Below, one piece after another: positions 21,701-30,068 of a stretch of 39,200 bases of DNA. This DNA comes from an uncultured Collinsella sp. (GTDB taxonomy: Bacteria > Actinomycetota > Coriobacteriia > Coriobacteriales > Coriobacteriaceae): contig URKM01000015.1 of assembly GCA_900548365.1 (NCBI GenBank), positions 1 to 39,200 of the forward strand, in the 5' to 3' direction. The notes under the pieces were generated by a model. The model searched no databases and was not told the origin of the DNA. It was given only the letters and a program-made list of their open reading frames with translations. Every line of letters begins with the position of its first letter. The stretch's first letter is position 1. A program made the translations under genes and the position numbers.

Positions 21701-23665
21701 CTAGTCGCAACGCGCGATCACGGTCTCGCCCGCCACGGCATCTTGATCGGTCTTGAGTTCCAAACTCATCGCGCTGCCCATGGCGCCCACCACCACCGCG
21801 GTCGCAGTGGGATGGCCCGCAGCAGCGATCTTTACGGGGTCGAAGGTGAGTAGGATATCGCCCGCCTTGACACGGTCGCCCTGGGAGACGTGACAGGTAA
21901 AGCCGTCGCCCTTCATATCAACTGTGTCGATGCCCACGTGGATCAGCAGCTCCATCCCGTTTGCGAGCGTGAGGCCCACGGCATGGTTGGACGCGGGCAT
22001 GGTGACGCTCACCACAGCATCCGCGGGAGCCACCACGCAGGTACCGGAGGGCTCGATCATGACGCCGTCGCCCATACATTTGCTAGAGAAGACGGGATCG
22101 GGCATCTGTTCGATGGGCTTCACCGCGCCTGAAAGCGGGGCGAGCAGGTCGTATGACGCAGCGGGAACCACGGCGGCGGAGGCGCCGTCCAACGTCGCGT
22201 CGGGCGCACGCAGGCCCTCGAGTTCACGCTCCCCCAGCCGCTTCTTGCCCGCGACCAGGGTCAGGACGAAGGGCACCGCGATGGCGACCGCCATGCACAG
22301 GGCGAACGCAGCCCAATACTCGAACTTGATGGACAAGATGCCCGGCAGGCCGCCGACGCCGATGGACAGCGCCTGCACGCCGAAGGCGGTGCAGAGCATG
22401 GCCGCGCAGGCGGATCCGATCATCCCGCATACCAGCGGGAAGCGGTATTTAAGGTTCACACCGAACAGCGCGGGCTCGGTAACGCCCAGGTAGCAGGAGA
22501 TGCATGCGGGGATGTTCACCTGCTGGGCGCGCTCGTTCTTCTTCTGCAGCACCGACATCGCGAGCACGGCGGAACCCTGGGCGATGTTGGACAGGGCGAT
22601 CATCGGCCACAGGATGGTGTAGCCCATGATGCTCACCATCTGCGTGTCGATAGCGTTGGTCATGTGGTGCAGGCCCGTCATGACCACCGGCGCATACAGC
22701 GCGCCGAAGACCGCTGCGAACAGGATGCGTACATCAGAGGTGAGACCCCAGTTCACGGCCTCGGCGATGGCGTCGCCCACGGCCCAGCCAACAGGACCCA
22801 CCAGCGTATGGGCGATGACCACCGCGGGGACCAGCGAGCAGAACGGCACCACGATCATGCTCACGACCTCGGGTGCGATCCTTGTGAAGAACTTCTCGAG
22901 CCCCACGAGCACGAAGGCGGCCAGCAGCGCCGCGATGACCTGCCCCTGGTACCCGATCATCTGAACCTGGGCGAATCCGAAATCCCACACCGGGATATCG
23001 GCCGCCGGCGTGCCTCCCACGGAGAAGCCGTTGAGCAGCTGGCCCGACACCAGCATCAGGCCGAGCACGATGCCCAAGATCTGCGTCGTGCCCATCTTCT
23101 TCGTCACCGACCAGCAGATACCGACGGGCAGCATATGGAACACCGCCTCGCCGATGAGCCACAGGAAGTTGTACACGCCCATCCAGAACGTGGAGATGTC
23201 CGCGATGGACATCACGCCGCTATCGAGATCGAACGCGCCCGATGCGTCGAAGAAGTTGACCTCTCCGATGATGTTGCGGAATCCCAAGATCAGGCCGCCG
23301 CAGATGAGCGCGGGGATGAGCGGGGCGAAGATCTCCCCCAGCACGCCCATGGCGCGCTGCAAGGGATTCTGGTTGCTGCCCGCGGCCTGCTTGGCCGCCT
23401 CCTTCGAAACGCCCTCGACACCCGACACCGCGATGAAGTCACCGTAGAACTCGGCCACGTCGTTGCCGATGATGACCTGGAACTGCCCCGCCTGGGTGAA
23501 GGTTCCCTTGACGCTGGCGAGCTCCTCGATCTTGTCGACCTGGGCGCGCGCGGGATCGACCAGCACGAACCTCATCCTCGTCACGCAATGCGTGACGGCA
23601 GCGATGTTCTCCACACCGCCCACCAGCGGCAACAGCGCCCGTGCGTCTTGCACGTACTTCCCCAT
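21701..23665 (-). CDS. treB: PTS trehalose transporter, EIIBCA fusion
   Basis: Takes up and phosphorylates trehalose. The 654-residue protein has EIIB first (about 1-85, phospho-Cys27 in THCVTRMRF), the EIIC membrane domain (about 105-460), then EIIA of the glucose type (about 500-654; His576 in ELLIHVGIDTVDMKG). The fused EIIA means no separate EIIA is needed. EIIC words such as HHMTNAIDTQM and GVTEPALFGVNLKYRFP fit the sucrose/trehalose family. Two TreR-like palindromes precede it. Sucrose is an alternative substrate; adjoining treC argues for trehalose. Confidence 0.9.
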   Translation of the reverse strand: MGKYVQDARALLPLVGGVENIAAVTHCVTRMRFVLVDPARAQVDKIEELASVKGTFTQAGQFQVIIGNDVAEFYGDFIAVSGVEGVSKEAAKQAAGSNQNPLQRAMGVLGEIFAPLIPALICGGLILGFRNIIGEVNFFDASGAFDLDSGVMSIADISTFWMGVYNFLWLIGEAVFHMLPVGICWSVTKKMGTTQILGIVLGLMLVSGQLLNGFSVGGTPAADIPVWDFGFAQVQMIGYQGQVIAALLAAFVLVGLEKFFTRIAPEVVSMIVVPFCSLVPAVVIAHTLVGPVGWAVGDAIAEAVNWGLTSDVRILFAAVFGALYAPVVMTGLHHMTNAIDTQMVSIMGYTILWPMIALSNIAQGSAVLAMSVLQKKNERAQQVNIPACISCYLGVTEPALFGVNLKYRFPLVCGMIGSACAAMLCTAFGVQALSIGVGGLPGILSIKFEYWAAFALCMAVAIAVPFVLTLVAGKKRLGERELEGLRAPDATLDGASAAVVPAASYDLLAPLSGAVKPIEQMPDPVFSSKCMGDGVMIEPSGTCVVAPADAVVSVTMPASNHAVGLTLANGMELLIHVGIDTVDMKGDGFTCHVSQGDRVKAGDILLTFDPVKIAAAGHPTATAVVVGAMGSAMSLELKTDQDAVAGETVIARCD

Positions 23666-23698
23666 ATCGCAAGCCTCCCTTTTCTTAAAGCACTTCCA

Positions 23699-23716
23699 AA
23701 CTTATTCGAATAAGTT
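23699..23716. promoter_or_regulatory. TreR-type operator, proximal to treB
   Basis: AACTTATTCGAATAAGTT is a perfect 18-bp palindrome in the treB-treR divergent region. A second copy lies 34 bp away, so the two sites are on the same face of the helix. Confidence 0.8.
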
Positions 23717-23733
23717 AATTGAAGCATAGCCTG

Positions 23734-23750
23734 ACTTATTCGAATAAGTT
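23734..23750. promoter_or_regulatory. TreR-type operator, second copy
   Basis: ACTTATTCGAATAAGTT repeats the palindrome ACTTATTCGAATAAGT of the first site. Both lie between the divergent treB and treR starts and could bind a GntR dimer each. Confidence 0.8.
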
Positions 23751-23845
23751 TGCGCTCTTGGTGAACGGTATCTTTGTGGCCGCAAGCGGTAGCCATCCTA
23801 CCTGGTCTTCCGATAAGATAAGGATACGACGACGAAGGGGGACTT

Positions 23846-24568
23846 TTGAAAGCGCGCTACGACGAGATCTATCACGATATTCGACGCAAGATCGAAACCG
23901 GGACCTACGGGTATCAGTCCTACCTTCCCTCTGAGGCGGTGCTCACCGATCTCTACGCATGTTCCCACAGCACCGTTCGCCGCGCGATCGCCGTCTTACG
24001 CGATAACGGCTACGTACAGCCGGTGCATGGCAAGGGCGTGCGGGTTACCTACAGCAAGCCCGAGCGCGCATCGTTCTCGATAGGCGGCATCGAATCGTTC
24101 GACGAGGTGCGCCGTCGCAGCGGATTCTCGAGCGCCACGCGCGTCGTGCGCTTCGAGCGCATCGAGGCGACGCCGAATATCGCCGAGCATACGGGCTTCA
24201 ACGTGGGAGACGAGCTGATCTTCATCGAGCGCGTGCGCGAAATCAACGGCGAAGCCCTCATCTTGGACCAGAACCTCTTTCTTGCGAAAGTGGCCGAAGG
24301 CCTCACGCCGGACATCGCCGCGGGCTCGATCTACCAGTACCTGGAAGAAGACCTCGGCATCACCATCGTCATGAGCAAGCGCGAAATCACAGGCGAGCGC
24401 GCGTCCGACCAGGATCGAGCGCTGCTCGACCTGGGCGATATCGACTACGTGATCGTCGTGAGGAACCAGACCTTCGACACCCAGGGGACCATGATCGAAT
24501 GCACGCAGTCCCGCCACCGCCTCGATCACTTCTGCTTCCGTGACACCGCGGTGCGCAAGGGCGTGTAG
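23846..24568 (+). CDS. treR: GntR/HutC-family regulator, probable trehalose repressor
   Basis: A 240-residue regulator: N-terminal winged helix of the GntR type (about 2-68; YDEIYHDIRRKIETG, LPSEAVLTDLYACSHSTVRR, DNGYVQPVHGKGVRV) and a C-terminal UTRA ligand domain (about 85-235; FNVGDELIFIERVREING, ILDQNLFLAKVAEGLT). The start is a TTG at 23846, 6 nt after AAGGGGG; no ATG fits the family start. It is divergent from treB, with two operators between. It should sense trehalose 6-phosphate by analogy with TreR. It ends in a repeat copy and a hairpin. Confidence 0.85.
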   Translation: MKARYDEIYHDIRRKIETGTYGYQSYLPSEAVLTDLYACSHSTVRRAIAVLRDNGYVQPVHGKGVRVTYSKPERASFSIGGIESFDEVRRRSGFSSATRVVRFERIEATPNIAEHTGFNVGDELIFIERVREINGEALILDQNLFLAKVAEGLTPDIAAGSIYQYLEEDLGITIVMSKREITGERASDQDRALLDLGDIDYVIVVRNQTFDTQGTMIECTQSRHRLDHFCFRDTAVRKGV

Positions 24569-24579
24569 CCATCGCCCCC

Positions 24580-24611
24580 TCTCAGTTTAGGGACAGGCAC
24601 TTATTTGAGAC
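24580..24611. repeat. Interspersed repeat, copy 5
   Basis: CTCAGTTTAGGGACAGGCAC followed by TTATTTGAG is a single unit placed 12 nt after the treR stop. It keeps the core with CTCA and TGAG ends. Confidence 0.7.
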
Positions 24612-24653
24612 CCGGCGGCGCTCCGCGCAACCGCCTGCGGCGCAAACGCGAAA

Positions 24654-24698
24654 CGAAAAGACCCGCATGGACCACATCGATCCATGCGGGTCTTCGTT
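24654..24698. terminator. Bidirectional terminator between treR and aspS
   Basis: A perfect AGACCCGCATGGA / TCCATGCGGGTCT stem (24660-24672 with 24681-24693) has an 8-nt loop and A/T-rich edges (CGAAA and TTCGTTT). It can end treR on plus and aspS on minus. Confidence 0.8.
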
Positions 24699-24737
24699 TG
24701 CGATGCGAACGGCGAGGCCTGGGAAAGCGTGACAAGG

Positions 24738-24833
24738 CTTCGCGAGGTACCCGAGATTGCCGCGAAAGGCAAGGGCATAGGCCTTAGGGCCATGCCCGCA
24801 GACTTGAGCGACAAGGTCGGGCACCTCGCGAAG
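24738..24833. repeat. Nested inverted repeat in the aspS 3' region
   Basis: The outer arms CTTCGCGAGGTACCCGA (24738-24754) and TCGGGCACCTCGCGAAG (24817-24833) pair over 17 bp with one mismatch. An inner pair, GGGCATAGGCC with GGCCATGCCC (about 24773-24797), could fold inside. The block begins 5 nt past the aspS stop on minus. A short open frame across it gives no family match. Confidence 0.6.
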
Positions 24834-24837
24834 GCGA

Positions 24838-26610
24838 TTACTCCATGCGGAGGCCGACTTCCTTAAGCTGGCGCGCGGAGACGGCGCTCGGCGCATCGGA
24901 CATGAGGTCGGAGCCGGAGCTGGTCTTGGGGAACGCCATGACCTCGCGGATGGAGTCCGCACCGGCCAGCAGCATGCACACGCGGTCGAGGCCGAGTGCG
25001 AAACCGCCCATGGGGGGAGCGCCGAACTCGAGGGCGTCCATGAGGAAGCCAAACTGCTCGCGCGCGCCCTCGATGGTGAAGCCGAGCATCTCGAGCATGG
25101 CGAGCTGCATCTCGGAATTGTGGATGCGCATGCCGCCGCCGCCCGCCTCGTAGCCGTCCATGACGAAGTCATACGTGCAGGAACCCGCGGCCAGCGGATC
25201 GGCCTTGATGGCCTCGAGATCGTCGGTGCTGGGCAGGGTGAAGGGCTGGTGCTCGGCCTCGTAGGCGCCGCGCTCCTCGTCCCAGTGGAACAGCGGGAAG
25301 TTGACGACCCACAGGAAGTCATGGCCCTCGCGGGGCAGCTCGAGCGCGTCGGCCATGTGGTTGCGCATGCCGCCGAGGATCTCATCGGCGCCCTTGCGGT
25401 CGGCGACGGCGAACATCACGAGGTCGCCAGGCTGGGCATCCATCTCGGCGCGCAGCGCGGCCATCTCCTCGTCGGTGAAGAACTTGACGATGGGGCTGTT
25501 GACGGAGCCGTCCTCGCGGAAGGCGATCCAAGCGAGGCCCTTGGCACCGAAGTCGGCCGCCACGCCGGCGAGCTTATCGATCTGCGCGCGCGGCCAGGTG
25601 CCGGCGCCGCGGGCGTTGATGGCCTTGACGTACTGGCCCTCGGTGGCGGCGGCGCTCGCGAACAGCTTGAACTTGGACTCGGTGAAGATGCCGGTCACGT
25701 CGTGCAGCTCCATGCCGAAGCGCGTGTCCGGCTTGTCGGAGCCGTAGGTATCCATCGCGTCCCAGTAATCGATGCGGCGCAGCGGGGTGGGCATGTCGAC
25801 GCCCATCTTTGCAAAGGCATCGGACAGCACGTCCTCGAGGGTGCTCATGACGTCATCCTGGTCGACGAAGCTCATCTCGATGTCGACCTGTGTGAACTCG
25901 GGCTGGCGGTCGGCGCGCAGGTCCTCGTCGCGGAAGCACTTGGCGACCTGATAGTAGCGCTCGACGCCGCCCACCATGAGCAGCTGCTTCAAGAGCTGCG
26001 GGGACTGCGGCAGCGCGTAGAAGTGACCGGGCTGGATGCGGCTCGGCACCAGGAAGTCGCGCGCGCCCTCGGGCGTGGACTTGAAGAGCGCCGGCGTCTC
26101 GACCTCCATGAACAGGCGGTCGTGCAGCGCCTGGCGGATGGCGAAGGTGAAGTCGGAGCGCATCTGCAGGTTGGCCATCATCTTGGGACGGCGGATGTCG
26201 AGGTAGCGGTAGCGCAGGCGGATATCCTCGCCGGCCTCGATGTGGTCCTCAATCTGGAAGGGCGGGGTCTTAGAGGTGTTGAGCACCTCGATGTGGGAGA
26301 CGAGCACCTCGATCTCACCGGTGGCGAGCTTGGCGTTGGACTGGCCCTCGGGGCGCTCACGCACCACGCCGGTGACCTTGATGGGCCACTCGGAGCGGAT
26401 GGTCTCGGCAGTGTGGAACGCGGTGCCGCCGGAGTGCTCGGGGTCGAAGGAGATCTGCGTCACGCCCTCGCGGTCGCGCAGGTCGACGAAGATCAGGCCG
26501 CCGTGGTCGCGGCGACGCCAGACCCAACCGGTGAGCGTCACCTCCTGGCCGATATGCTCGAGGCGCAGCTCGTTGCAGGTATGCGTGTGCATGGAGCGGA
26601 TTTCAGTCAC
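24838..26610 (-). CDS. aspS: Aspartyl-tRNA synthetase
   Basis: Charges tRNA-Asp in the cytosol. The 590-residue class II synthetase has an N-terminal OB fold (about 10-110; LTGWVWRRRDHGGLIFVDLRD in part), motif 2 (YYQVAKCFRDEDLRADRQPE), the bacterial GAD insertion (about 290-420) and motif 3 (GFALGLDRVCMLLAG). Length is normal for bacterial AspRS. The start is the GTG at 26610, with AGGAGG 6 nt upstream; an ATG six codons later and longer upstream readings have no such site. It is flanked by its own promoter candidate and a structured 3' end. Confidence 0.95.
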   Translation of the reverse strand: MTEIRSMHTHTCNELRLEHIGQEVTLTGWVWRRRDHGGLIFVDLRDREGVTQISFDPEHSGGTAFHTAETIRSEWPIKVTGVVRERPEGQSNAKLATGEIEVLVSHIEVLNTSKTPPFQIEDHIEAGEDIRLRYRYLDIRRPKMMANLQMRSDFTFAIRQALHDRLFMEVETPALFKSTPEGARDFLVPSRIQPGHFYALPQSPQLLKQLLMVGGVERYYQVAKCFRDEDLRADRQPEFTQVDIEMSFVDQDDVMSTLEDVLSDAFAKMGVDMPTPLRRIDYWDAMDTYGSDKPDTRFGMELHDVTGIFTESKFKLFASAAATEGQYVKAINARGAGTWPRAQIDKLAGVAADFGAKGLAWIAFREDGSVNSPIVKFFTDEEMAALRAEMDAQPGDLVMFAVADRKGADEILGGMRNHMADALELPREGHDFLWVVNFPLFHWDEERGAYEAEHQPFTLPSTDDLEAIKADPLAAGSCTYDFVMDGYEAGGGGMRIHNSEMQLAMLEMLGFTIEGAREQFGFLMDALEFGAPPMGGFALGLDRVCMLLAGADSIREVMAFPKTSSGSDLMSDAPSAVSARQLKEVGLRME

Positions 26611-26783
26611 GAAAACCTCCTCATCCGTGCCGCCCCGTGTCGGTCCGGGCGGCTTGTCGTACAGATGGCCCCGCCTGCGTAGACCGCGCAGCGGGACGGA
26701 CCCGGAGCCGACGGAGCTCGGACGGGCCACGCGCGAGCGCCGGCGCTTCCGCAAGCGGAGCGCCAGTCGCGCGATAGTTCAAT

Positions 26784-26813
26784 AGGATAGCGGAATCAGC
26801 CCGCTGCAGCCAA
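26784..26813 (-). promoter_or_regulatory. aspS: Candidate aspS promoter
   Basis: On minus, TTGGCT (26808-26813) and TATCCT (26784-26789) are 18 nt apart, leaving a leader of about 165 nt before aspS. The leader is GC-rich; no clear T-box pattern was found in it. Confidence 0.35.
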
Positions 26814-26932
26814 GAGAAGCGGGCGTTCCACCCTCTCTTAACAGGGCTGTGACAATGTTCGCCGCCGGCTGTGCACGTCACCGGCCGGGCTCGTGGCACC
26901 CCGAGGTTGGCGACCACCGCGAATGGGCGCCC

Positions 26933-26991
26933 GTCCCCCATTTGAGGCCCTCAAATTCTCAAATGAGTGCCTGTCCCCAAATTGAGGGGAG
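26933..26991. repeat. Interspersed repeat, copy 6
   Basis: Between aspS and ppc: CCCATTTGAGGCCCTCAAAT, then TCTCAAATGAGTGCCTGTCC and CCAAATTGAGG. The first part makes its own small dyad ATTTGAGG-CC-CTCAAAT. The 475-nt gap 26611-27086 has no gene; it holds the aspS leader, this repeat and the ppc terminator. Confidence 0.75.
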
Positions 26992-27011
26992 CTCTGAGGA
27001 GCGCTCGAAAC

Positions 27012-27059
27012 GAAAGGCGCCGCGGACGATCGCATCGATGCGCGAACGCCCGCGGCGCC
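27012..27059 (-). terminator. Terminator of ppc
   Basis: The arms GGCGCCGCGG (27016-27025) and CCGCGGCGCC (27050-27059) are perfect complements. On minus the stem is followed by TTTCGTTTCG. It lies 27 nt past the ppc stop. Confidence 0.8.
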
Positions 27060-27086
27060 ATGGATCTCATCCGTGTCCGAACCGTA

Positions 27087-29912
27087 TTACCCGGTGTTCT
27101 GAAGGCCCGCGGAGACACCGGTCACGGTTGCCAGAATCAGGCTCATGTACTCGGCCTTCGCCTCCTCGGAGAGCTCGTCCTGGTTCATGCGCACCTCGCG
27201 TAGCGCGCGCACCTGGGCGAGCGACAGCGCATCGACGAACGGGTTGCGCACGCGAACGGCGCGGCCGAGCACGCGACGCTTCTCGAGCGGCCATTCGTTG
27301 CCGGTGATAGCGAGGGTCCACGTGCGCGTGAGCTGCATCTCCTCGAACACCTTGGTCGCAAGGTCATCGCGATCGCCCAGGGCGAGGTACATCTTGGCGA
27401 TACGGCCGTCGGTCTTGGCGATCGACATCTCGATGTTGTCGATGAACGTGCTGAACAGCGGCCACTCGGCATAAGCGCGCTTCAGCAGGTCGAGGTCGCC
27501 CAGGGCCTCGCACGCGGAGCCCAGGCCGTACCACGCCGCCAGGTTGATGCGCGCCTGGCTCCAGCTGAAGACCCACGGAATGGTGCGGAGGTCGTCCAAA
27601 GACTTGGCACCCAGGCCGCGCTTCGCGGGACGGCTGCCGATGGGCAGCAGGCCCACCTCGGTCAGCGGTGTGACCGTCGAGAACCAGGGGGTGAAGTCCG
27701 GCGTGTTCAGAAGATCGAGGTAGCGCGCGTGCGACACCTCGTTCAGGCGGGCGGCCATGTCGGCGAACGCTTCGGTGGTCTCGGTGTTCACGCGCTCCAC
27801 CGACGGAGCGGAATTCAGCAGGGTCGCCGCCGCGACGCTCTCGACGTGGCGCTGCGCCAGCGCCGGGTTCCCGTAGCGCGCGAAGATGACCTCGCCCTGC
27901 TCGGTCAGCTTGAAGCAGCAGTTCACCGAGCCCTTGGGCTGCGCGAGAACGGCGCGGTTGGCCGGGCCGCCGCCGCGGCCGACGGCGCCGCCGCGGCCGT
28001 GCATGAGCACGAGATCGATATTGTTGCGCTCCGCCCAGGCGGCGATGCGGGCCTGCGCGGAATGCAGCGCGAGCGTCGCGGTCGTGGGGCCGGCGTCCTT
28101 CGAGGAATCCGAATAGCCCAGCATGACCTCGAGCTTGCGGTTGGTCTGCGCCAGGCGCTGCTGGACCGCAGGGATCTGGAGCATGCCGTCGAGCACGTCC
28201 ACGCACCCCTCGAGGTCTTCGAGCTGCTCGAACAGCGGGATGACGTCGATGGCCGGAACGTCCTCGGCATGGGCGAACGCCAGCTGCGCGAGCTCGTACA
28301 CGTCGGCCACGTTCTGAGCGCTCTTGGTGAACGAGATGATGTAGCGGCGCGCCGCCTTCAGGCCGTAGCGCTTCTGGATGCTGCCCATGGCGCGGAAGGT
28401 GTCGAGCACCTCGCGCGTCATCGGCGCGAGCTCGCCGCGCTCGCCATGGATGCCGTGCTCGCGGATATCGGCCAGCGCGCGCTCGTGCACGACGGAATGC
28501 TGGCGGAACTCGGTTTCCACCATGTGGAAGCCGAAGGTCTCCGTCTGCCAGATGATGGTCTGGACCGGACCGTACGCCGCGCGCACCGCGCCGGCGGCCG
28601 CCAGGGACCGCTGCACCACGCGCAGGTCGGCGAGGAACTCGTCGGCGGAGTCGTACATCGTATCGGCATTGCGCGCCACCGTGGCGTCGAGGCGCGCCGC
28701 CATCACCAGCATCACCGCGCGATGCGGCTCGGACTTCGAGATCATGCGCGCGCGATCCGTGAGGATCTCGCTCATCTCGACCTGGTGGTTCCACAGGTTG
28801 AGCAGCTCGTCGGTGGGCTTGGTGTACTTAGCCTCGAGCGTGAGGTTGCGGCCAACGCGGCGGCATTTGTTGGCAAGGGCGCTGATCATGTGCGACGCGA
28901 ACTTCGCGGCGACCTGGCGGCTCACCTTGGCGGTCACATTGGGGTTGCCATCGCGGTCGGTGCCGATCCAGCTGCCCGGATGGAAGAACGCGGGGCACAC
29001 GGGCGGCACCGTGCCGGCGCGGTCGCCCAGGACCCAGTCATCGAACCGGCGGTACACCATGGGAATCGTATCGAACAGCGTGTTGTCGAAGATGTCGATG
29101 ATGGTATCGGCTTCCTCGACCGGCGTGGGCTTCTTGGGAGCGATGGGCGTCGTGCGGACCAGGGCGTCGATCTCCTGCAGCAGATGGCGCTCGTTCTCCA
29201 TGAGGTCGGAGCCTCCCAGACGGGAGCGCTCCGCCAGCAGGCAGGAGATGCGGCGGATCTTGCCCTCGACGGCCTTGCGGCGCGCCTCGGTGGGGTGCGC
29301 GGTGAAAACCGGATGGAACTCGAGGCGGTTGAGCAGGTCGTTCGCCCGGCCCACGCCCACCTCGTCGATCAGCTGGCGATACGCGACCGTCAGCTCGTTG
29401 GCAGGGTCGATGGGCGAGTCGATAGACACCTGGCTCTCGCGGCGGCGCAGCGTCTCGACGCGATAGTTCTCCTCGGACAGGTTCGCCAGGTGGAAGAACG
29501 TGGTGAACGCGCGCACGATCACCTGGGCGCGGTCCAGCGGCAGCGAATCGATCAGCTCGACGGCGTCGCGGAAGGCGTCGGCCGTCGCGCTCTGCGTGGT
29601 GGGGATGCCCTGCTCGTTCGTGGGGTCCTCGGCAGCCTCGGCGCCGGGATCGCCCTCGTTCGCGGCGATAACGCTGGCAAGCAGGCGGTCGAAGATATTG
29701 CAGATCTCCTCGTCGTACTCGCGCAGGACGCGGCGCTCGAGGCGCACGAACAACGCGAGGTGGTCGCGCAGCTGCGCCGGGATGTTGAATTCGGACAGCG
29801 CCTGCATCGCGGCACGCGCCTCCTCGATGTCGATGCGGCGGACGGACTCGGCGGGAACCGCGCCCGAAACCGTGGCGACATCGGCTTGCTGATTGGTCTC
29901 TTCTTCTGTCAC
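27087..29912 (-). CDS. ppc: Phosphoenolpyruvate carboxylase
   Basis: Adds bicarbonate to phosphoenolpyruvate to form oxaloacetate, filling the C4 branch toward aspartate and succinate. The 941-residue protein has VFTAHPTEARRK (catalytic His), PSWIGTDRDGNP-like GSWIGTDRDGNPNVT, the LGYSDSSKDAG loop and HGRGGAVGRGGGP, all intact, and ends in the typical QNTG. Length is normal. The start is a GTG with AAAGGA 7 nt upstream. It stands alone between hisS and aspS on minus. Confidence 0.96.
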   Translation of the reverse strand: MTEEETNQQADVATVSGAVPAESVRRIDIEEARAAMQALSEFNIPAQLRDHLALFVRLERRVLREYDEEICNIFDRLLASVIAANEGDPGAEAAEDPTNEQGIPTTQSATADAFRDAVELIDSLPLDRAQVIVRAFTTFFHLANLSEENYRVETLRRRESQVSIDSPIDPANELTVAYRQLIDEVGVGRANDLLNRLEFHPVFTAHPTEARRKAVEGKIRRISCLLAERSRLGGSDLMENERHLLQEIDALVRTTPIAPKKPTPVEEADTIIDIFDNTLFDTIPMVYRRFDDWVLGDRAGTVPPVCPAFFHPGSWIGTDRDGNPNVTAKVSRQVAAKFASHMISALANKCRRVGRNLTLEAKYTKPTDELLNLWNHQVEMSEILTDRARMISKSEPHRAVMLVMAARLDATVARNADTMYDSADEFLADLRVVQRSLAAAGAVRAAYGPVQTIIWQTETFGFHMVETEFRQHSVVHERALADIREHGIHGERGELAPMTREVLDTFRAMGSIQKRYGLKAARRYIISFTKSAQNVADVYELAQLAFAHAEDVPAIDVIPLFEQLEDLEGCVDVLDGMLQIPAVQQRLAQTNRKLEVMLGYSDSSKDAGPTTATLALHSAQARIAAWAERNNIDLVLMHGRGGAVGRGGGPANRAVLAQPKGSVNCCFKLTEQGEVIFARYGNPALAQRHVESVAAATLLNSAPSVERVNTETTEAFADMAARLNEVSHARYLDLLNTPDFTPWFSTVTPLTEVGLLPIGSRPAKRGLGAKSLDDLRTIPWVFSWSQARINLAAWYGLGSACEALGDLDLLKRAYAEWPLFSTFIDNIEMSIAKTDGRIAKMYLALGDRDDLATKVFEEMQLTRTWTLAITGNEWPLEKRRVLGRAVRVRNPFVDALSLAQVRALREVRMNQDELSEEAKAEYMSLILATVTGVSAGLQNTG

Positions 29913-30042
29913 GGCGTGTCCTTTCGGATGAATAGCGTGAACATGTGTTTCCTAAAAGTATATGCCGAACATCGCGGGCGCTGGGGACGCTTTATCATGC
30001 AACAGTTATCCCCATCGTTTCTATAGACAGGCGCATGGAGCG

Positions 30043-30065
30043 CGCCGGCGCTCGCCGTGCCGGCG
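30043..30065 (-). terminator. Hairpin at the end of hisS
   Basis: CGCCGGC (30043-30049) pairs with GCCGGCG (30059-30065) around a 9-nt loop, 4 nt past the hisS stop on minus. There is no U tract, so it is a weak terminator candidate. Confidence 0.4.
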
Positions 30066-30068
30066 AAT

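Noticed and set aside
24684..24866. Small plus-strand gene over the aspS 3' end
   Set aside because: No ribosome site, no family match, and it overlaps the aspS coding end and a long inverted repeat.
26611..27000. T-box leader for aspS
   Set aside because: AGGGTGGAAC near 26827-26836 on minus recalls the T-box antiterminator, but the next bases do not fit, and no stem I or specifier loop could be traced.
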